Below are positions 6,378-10,164 of a stretch of DNA of 10,164 bases, one piece after another. Below the pieces are notes generated by a model. That model saw nothing but the letters and a program-made list of their open reading frames with translations. It was not told the DNA's origin and made no database searches. Each line of letters starts with the position of its first letter. The stretch's first letter is position 1. The stretch is from Alphaproteobacteria bacterium (GTDB lineage Bacteria > Pseudomonadota > Alphaproteobacteria > Micropepsales > Micropepsaceae), in contig JAICVV010000045.1 of NCBI GenBank assembly GCA_025935155.1, forward strand, positions 1-10,164, given 5' to 3'. The position numbers were made by a program, and so were the translations under genes.

Positions 6378-9113
6378 ATGCTTTCGCGCAAGTTGTTTTT
6401 CTCGACTCTTGCCTTTGCGGCGACGTTCCATTGTGCAGCGAGCTTCGCGACTGACGCTTCAAGGCATATTGTTCCGGCGGTCTTCGATCCGACGGGCAAC
6501 CACATAAATCCCGATACGCTGTTCGGTGGTAATTGGAGCGGCATCAACCAGGTGACTGTCACTTGCTATTATCCATCTGACGACAAGGCGATCTGCGCGG
6601 GCGGCGGTGACTTCGATAAGCACGCATGCGGTAGTGATGACACAAATTTTGGCACCGTCATCAAGGACCAAGATAGTAACTGCTGGTATCGCAAGAATTT
6701 CGGACTGAATGGCATTGTGGATGCGCGGCAGTGCGGGGTTCGCGGCGACGGCATCGATCATAGCGATCTGGCAGCGGCGAAGCTGGACGACGCCGATCTG
6801 CTGGTCAACTGCATGAACATCGCAGCCGATAACGGCTACTACACGGTCAGCACCGGCGGCGGCGTCATCGTCAACAATGAGATAGACCTGGCGCTCCCCG
6901 CCAACGTCGCCCTCACCTGCGGCGCCAAAAGCTTCGATGCGCCGGGAAAAGCCGATTACCGGATATTCAAGAACGGCAGCACCGGCAATCTTCACCTTGC
7001 CGGCGCCATCGTGCTCAGTCCCATCGTAAACCCCACCACCGGCACGTCTCCCTCCGTCAGCCTGCTTAACAACGGCTCCGGCCTGTCCGGCTGCATTATC
7101 GAGGCCGGAACGGGCGGATTGGGCGCGAACGGGAAATTCCTGAACCCGTATTCGCCTTCGGTGTTCGATCCCGATTGCGACCCCAGCTACGGCCAGACCA
7201 GTCAATGCGTGGACCTCGATTCGGCCAGCGTCAACGAAACGCGCGCGTCATCGTTCATCCAGAGCGCCTTCAGCAATCCGCCTCACCTGACACCCGGCCC
7301 TGCCGCTCGTAGCGTCGGCGTTTCCATCAAGGGCGGCGGCGTAAACATCCGCGATGTGCGGATCGTCGGCTTCGGCACCTGCATTACGGAGCAGGGGCCG
7401 GGGCCGCTGACCCAGAACGTCAAGTGCGATGGCGGCACCGGCATTTCCATTCACACCTCCGACGTGCCGAGGATCGACGACACCACCATCGGCGCCGATG
7501 TCACCACCGGCGAAGCGGGATTCAAGATTGAGTCCATAACCTGGGACAACACGCACAGCCTTTATCGCGTTTCGGTGGATGTGGTTACGACACCCGCCGA
7601 TCCCGGGTACAATTACCGGTTTGCCGATAACGACATCGTCTGGATTTACCCGCAACCCGGCAAGGGCGCCGAATCTTCCAGCGGCTATTGGGTCACAACG
7701 GACACGGCCTGCCCAACCGGAACGGGCCCCTGCACCTTCGATCTTCTGGGGTCGAAGAAACTTGTCACTCTCCCAGCAACGGTGAACGATAGCGGATATC
7801 CGGCCTTGGTAATTTCTAGCATGGATCCGACGAATTCCGACCTGAAGTATGTGCAGATCGGACAGACAGTCACGGATTTGACGGACGGGGTTTGCACAAG
7901 CGGCGGACTAAGTGTTGTCAACGTCTGGCCTGCGAGGGGCCTTGTTTACCTGTCTGGTCCATTGTCCTGCCCGATGGACAGTGGGCAGCACAGTTTCCAG
8001 TTTGCAGACAATACATACATTGGCGCCGCTGGCTCATGCGGACTGAAGAATCCTGCACCGCCGCCGCCTGCTTCCAATACGGGCTGCGCCATGGTCGATC
8101 CCAATTTCCGCTGGGGAGACGGAGTCTACGTTGAGAATTCCGGTGGCATGCGCGCCGTAAACTGCCAAGTATATGAGCATCTGGTTTCATATCACCTCTA
8201 CGATGGCGCAAGAACCTCCTCCTTCTCCAATTGCGAAACCGGCAACGGCAACGATCTGCCAGACCGCAACCTGGCGGCGCTAACATCGCCCACCTATCCC
8301 AGCGGCAACATCGTCAGCCTGCTGATAAACGGGCGGCATATCCACACCGCGCCGCCCGACGATCAGACCAACGAGACAGATGCCTGCGAGGCGGCCGGCG
8401 CGAACATGCTGCTGGGGCAGCATCGCAACATCGATGTCGTGGTGCAGTCGGATTGCGCCGCCTCGAACCGGCTCGCAAACGTCTCGATCGGCGGCGGAGC
8501 GAACGGGATCGATATAGAGGTGGATGCCGGCGGCGTATCGCTGGCAAATTCTCAGGGTTCGTCGGGATCGACCATATTCAAGGCTGATGCCGCAGATCTC
8601 TATAGTTACGATGGCAGCACCTACATCAAGGAAGGCAACTACCCGGCCAATCTCAGCCTTGGCAACAACTACCTGCCTGGCGTGCCCCTTGTGATGGCGA
8701 ACACGGCGGCAGCAGCGACCGCTGTTGGTTGCGGAAACACGTTTGCTCCCCCTCCCGCACTGAACTGCCCTGGGGTCCTCGCCGTGACAACCGTTACGTC
8801 AAGTATCACTCTGGATGGCAGTTCGGAGTTCTGGGCCTGCGATCCTTCTGCCGCCGGCGCGGACATAACGATAACGATTCCACAAGCCAGCATTACGCCG
8901 AACATGAACAGGACGTTCAGGGTGAAGAAAGTCGATTCCTCGGCGCACGCGTGTAATATCGTTATGGGCGGCTCATCCGACAAACTGGACGGAACTCATT
9001 ATACTTCCACAGCGCCATACTCGCTAAACCTGCACAACCAGTCCGTCGGCTTCACCAACGCGAACGGCTCGAAGGATTGGTACATCACATCGACGGTTGC
9101 AGGCGGCCCATAA
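6378..9113 (+). CDS. Secreted cysteine-rich beta-helix protein with pectate-lyase/phage-tailspike architecture
   Basis: This is a 911-aa protein. The start at 6378 has AAGGGGG upstream and a signal peptide cleaved near SFA|TD (residue 24). Residues 85-125 read 'DDTNFGTVIKDQDSNCWYRK...DARQCGVRGDGIDHSD', matching the 'GT-I-D-G-WYR...FGAxGDGxxDDT' lead-in of pectate-lyase-3-like tailspikes. A sheet-starting segment runs to about 185 (LALPANVALTCGA). Beta-helix-like rungs occupy 310-375 and 575-620. Residues about 376-550 look like an inserted beta-domain. A tail-fibre-type C-terminal module spans 801-907. The mature part has 26 cysteines, suggesting disulfides and an extracytoplasmic location. 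It could bind or cleave polysaccharide, but I cannot identify catalytic residues, so no reaction is assigned. The gene starts 75 nt after the GLUG-repeat gene on the same strand, with no terminator seen between, so cotranscription is likely. It may be a domesticated phage depolymerase; that is inference. Confidence 0.75.
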   Translation: MLSRKLFFSTLAFAATFHCAASFATDASRHIVPAVFDPTGNHINPDTLFGGNWSGINQVTVTCYYPSDDKAICAGGGDFDKHACGSDDTNFGTVIKDQDSNCWYRKNFGLNGIVDARQCGVRGDGIDHSDLAAAKLDDADLLVNCMNIAADNGYYTVSTGGGVIVNNEIDLALPANVALTCGAKSFDAPGKADYRIFKNGSTGNLHLAGAIVLSPIVNPTTGTSPSVSLLNNGSGLSGCIIEAGTGGLGANGKFLNPYSPSVFDPDCDPSYGQTSQCVDLDSASVNETRASSFIQSAFSNPPHLTPGPAARSVGVSIKGGGVNIRDVRIVGFGTCITEQGPGPLTQNVKCDGGTGISIHTSDVPRIDDTTIGADVTTGEAGFKIESITWDNTHSLYRVSVDVVTTPADPGYNYRFADNDIVWIYPQPGKGAESSSGYWVTTDTACPTGTGPCTFDLLGSKKLVTLPATVNDSGYPALVISSMDPTNSDLKYVQIGQTVTDLTDGVCTSGGLSVVNVWPARGLVYLSGPLSCPMDSGQHSFQFADNTYIGAAGSCGLKNPAPPPPASNTGCAMVDPNFRWGDGVYVENSGGMRAVNCQVYEHLVSYHLYDGARTSSFSNCETGNGNDLPDRNLAALTSPTYPSGNIVSLLINGRHIHTAPPDDQTNETDACEAAGANMLLGQHRNIDVVVQSDCAASNRLANVSIGGGANGIDIEVDAGGVSLANSQGSSGSTIFKADAADLYSYDGSTYIKEGNYPANLSLGNNYLPGVPLVMANTAAAATAVGCGNTFAPPPALNCPGVLAVTTVTSSITLDGSSEFWACDPSAAGADITITIPQASITPNMNRTFRVKKVDSSAHACNIVMGGSSDKLDGTHYTSTAPYSLNLHNQSVGFTNANGSKDWYITSTVAGGP

Positions 9114-9312
9114 ACTTGCTGCCGTCCGTAAAACGGCCAAATCCGGAACCGGCGCTGTTTCACCGGCATCGGCAATATCCCTATCCGCCATTCCCCATTC
9201 GAAGGGCGGAAAGCCGTGTGGAACCGCGCGCGAAAATAAATCCGTTCCCCACCGCCAATTCGGCCTTACACTCCCGCGCATGAACCATGCTGTAGCGCGC
9301 CTGAAACCTTCT

Positions 9313-9399
9313 TCGTCATGGCGGGGCTTGCCTCGGTCACCCATGCCTTCGCCACGCGCAGGGGTTGTGGATGGCCGGCACAGGGCCGCCCACGACGAA
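9313..9399. repeat. Alphaproteobacterial-type interspersed palindromic repeat
   Basis: The left arm begins TCGTCATGGCGGGGCTTGCC and the right arm ends GGCCGGCACAGGGCCGCCCA followed by CGACGA. The arms are imperfect inverted copies around a central spacer. Spurious translation gives 'SSWRGLPRSP...GVVDGRHRAAHDE', the peptide typical of the widespread 'cgtcatggccgggcttg... / ...gtggatggccggcacaaggccggccatgacg' intergenic repeats of Alphaproteobacteria. Such elements are non-coding and probably mobilised or maintained as RNA/DNA hairpins. The identification is by recognition of the motif, not by a search. Confidence 0.65.
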
Positions 9400-9451
9400 C
9401 AGGGGACGCGCGGACCATGGAAACGACTGGATGGGGACGAGAGAAATGCGT

Positions 9452-9465
9452 GCGCAAATTTGCGC
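9452..9465. promoter_or_regulatory. Perfect 14-bp palindrome GCGCAAATTTGCGC, candidate operator
   Basis: The 14 bases are identical to their reverse complement with no spacer, as expected for a dimeric regulator site and too tight for an RNA hairpin loop. It lies about 176 nt upstream of the pirin start. No promoter is recognised beside it, so its target gene is unclear. Confidence 0.25.
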
Positions 9466-9527
9466 GAATCTTTGACTTCGACTGCTCCTCCACACGCCGG
9501 GCCACAACATCTGGTGCTGTGGGGAAT

Positions 9528-9554
9528 GGAGCGGGGGATACCCCCTCCAATTTT
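9528..9554 (+). terminator. Terminator-like hairpin upstream of the pirin gene
   Basis: GGA(GC)GGGGG (9528-9537) pairs with CCCCCTCC (9541-9548) across an ATA loop, with a two-base bulge, and is followed by AATTTT. It could end transcripts from the upstream secreted-protein genes, though it is over 400 nt past their last stop. It could instead act as a leader hairpin for pirin. The T-run is short, so strength is doubtful. Confidence 0.35.
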
Positions 9555-9565
9555 CAGAGGTTCGA

Positions 9566-9637
9566 ATGGGAACTTTCTTTGGCGAACACGCTCTCGCGTG
9601 CGTCGCGCCGGCCGCCGCTGCCGATGAAGGAGGCTGA
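9566..9637 (+). CDS. Possible 23-aa small ORF upstream of the pirin gene
   Basis: ATG at 9566 is preceded by AGAGG five nt upstream and opens MGTFFGEHALACVAPAAAADEGG before a TGA at 9635-9637. The stop lies three nt before the pirin ATG, in the same frame, and the pirin Shine-Dalgarno GAAGGAGG (9626-9633) is inside the ORF. It could be a leader peptide coupled to pirin translation. It has no recognisable function, no run of one regulatory codon except four alanines in a row, and may be chance. Confidence 0.2.
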   Translation: MGTFFGEHALACVAPAAAADEGG

Positions 9638-9640
9638 CCC

Positions 9641-10164
9641 ATGCTGGTGATCGATCAGCGCCGCCGCGATCTCGGCGGCTTCGAAGTGGGCCGCGTGCTG
9701 CCGCATCCGCAGCGCCGCATGGTAGGCCCGTTCATCTTCTTCGATCACATGGGGCCGGTCACGTTTCCGCCCGGCATTCCGCGCACGGTGGATGTGCGGC
9801 CGCATCCCCATATCGGGCTTTCCACCGTCACCTACCTGTTCGAAGGCGAGATCGTGCATCGCGACAGCGTGGGCTCGGAGCAGGCGATCCGCCCGGCGGA
9901 AGTGAACTGGATGATTGCGGGGCGCGGCATCACCCATTCCGAGCGCTTCGAGAAAGCGCGCGCGGAAGGCGGGCCAATGCACGGCATCCAGGCCTGGGTG
10001 GCGCTGCCGGACGGCAGCGAAGCGGTGGCGCCAAGCTTTGCGCATCACGGCGCGGCCGATCTGCCGCTGATCGATGAGAAGGATATGCAGCTGCGCGTGA
10101 TTGCGGGCAAAGCCTTCGGCAAAGAGGCGCGAGTGAAGACGCACTCGCCCATGTTCTATATTCA
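9641..10164 (+). CDS. Pirin-family protein (3' truncated by the window)
   Basis: The first 174 residues are present and the frame runs open off the window end. The ATG at 9641 has a strong GAAGGAGG seven nt upstream and an in-frame TGA just before it, fixing the start. The N-terminal pirin cupin is clear: GGFEVGRVLP, VGPFIFFDHMGP (28-39), VRPHPHIGLSTVTYLFEG (52-69) and GRGITHSERF (94-103). Metal ligands are His55, His57, His99 and Glu101, the same spacing as His56, His58, His101 and Glu103 of human pirin, so iron binding should be intact. Bacterial pirins are cupins of mixed role: some have quercetin 2,3-dioxygenase activity, others modulate central metabolism or stress response. The substrate here cannot be told. 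It is the last gene seen and has no evident tie to the polysaccharide genes. Confidence 0.92.
   Translation, partial: MLVIDQRRRDLGGFEVGRVLPHPQRRMVGPFIFFDHMGPVTFPPGIPRTVDVRPHPHIGLSTVTYLFEGEIVHRDSVGSEQAIRPAEVNWMIAGRGITHSERFEKARAEGGPMHGIQAWVALPDGSEAVAPSFAHHGAADLPLIDEKDMQLRVIAGKAFGKEARVKTHSPMFYI

Larger units (their letters stand above)
9114..9640. other. 527-nt intergenic region before the pirin gene
   Basis: No convincing long ORF is present. The short open frames on both strands here translate to low-complexity Arg/Pro-rich or repeat-type peptides. Contents in order: a weak 5-bp hairpin just after the upstream stop (GCCGT at 9121-9125 with ACGGC at 9133-9137, no T-tract), nothing obvious from 9140 to 9310, an interspersed palindromic repeat (9313-9399), a perfect 14-bp palindrome (9452-9465), a terminator-like hairpin (9528-9554) and a possible 23-codon ORF (9566-9637) reaching the pirin Shine-Dalgarno. 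A TTGACT at 9472-9477 has no matching -10 box at normal spacing. Confidence 0.55.

Noticed and set aside
6360..9206. The 11-mer CATTCGAAGGG at 6360-6370 and again at 9196-9206
   Set aside because: The first is a Shine-Dalgarno context; the second precedes no gene start. The match is short and flanks do not continue it, so chance is the simplest reading.
9318..9650. Plus-strand open frame of 110 codons in the last intergenic region
   Set aside because: It runs across the interspersed palindromic repeat and a hairpin, has no ribosome site and no protein-like pattern, and overlaps the pirin start.
9554..10144. Minus-strand open frame of 196 codons over pirin
   Set aside because: Antisense to a clear pirin with conserved metal ligands; His/Arg-rich translation without any family motif.

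Overview
The window looks like about 10 kb of an alphaproteobacterial chromosome. I base this on the GC-rich coding sequence (about 62-63% in the stretches I counted), the style of GalU, the pairing of YjbH- and YjbF-family genes, and an interspersed palindromic repeat of a type common in Alphaproteobacteria. No plasmid, phage or insertion-sequence genes are visible. The genus cannot be fixed from the sequence alone.

Layout. (1) 1-112 (+): the last codons of a gene whose tail looks like adenylylsulfate kinase (CysC or the CysC end of a CysNC fusion). (2) 113-313: a convergent intergenic gap with two overlapping, mutually exclusive hairpins. (3) 314-4604, all on the minus strand: galU, then a YjbH/GfcD-family outer-membrane protein, then a YjbF/GfcB-family lipoprotein whose start overlaps the end of the yjbH gene by 20 nt. 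A good sigma70-type promoter sits between galU and yjbH. (4) 4605-4733: a divergent control region. (5) 4734-9113 (+): two large secreted proteins 75 nt apart, a 522-aa GLUG-repeat protein and a 911-aa cysteine-rich beta-helix protein with pectate-lyase/phage-tailspike architecture. (6) 9114-9640: a 527-nt non-coding stretch with an interspersed palindromic repeat, a 14-bp perfect palindrome, a terminator-like hairpin and a possible 23-codon ORF. (7) 9641-end (+): a pirin-family protein cut by the window edge.

How the genes may work together (inference). GalU makes UDP-glucose for surface polysaccharides. YjbH and YjbF families are tied to exopolysaccharide/capsule production and export at the outer membrane. 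The two divergent genes encode large extracytoplasmic beta-rich proteins, one adhesin-like and one resembling polysaccharide-binding or polysaccharide-cleaving tailspikes. Together they could form a small surface-matrix locus: precursor supply, outer-membrane polysaccharide factors, a matrix adhesin and a matrix-active beta-helix protein. A palindrome, TTACAGTAA, occurs both in the yjbH promoter and midway between the divergent galU and GLUG genes, which would fit shared control. The most unusual object is the 911-aa protein, which appears to be a phage-tailspike-like protein carrying a Sec signal peptide.
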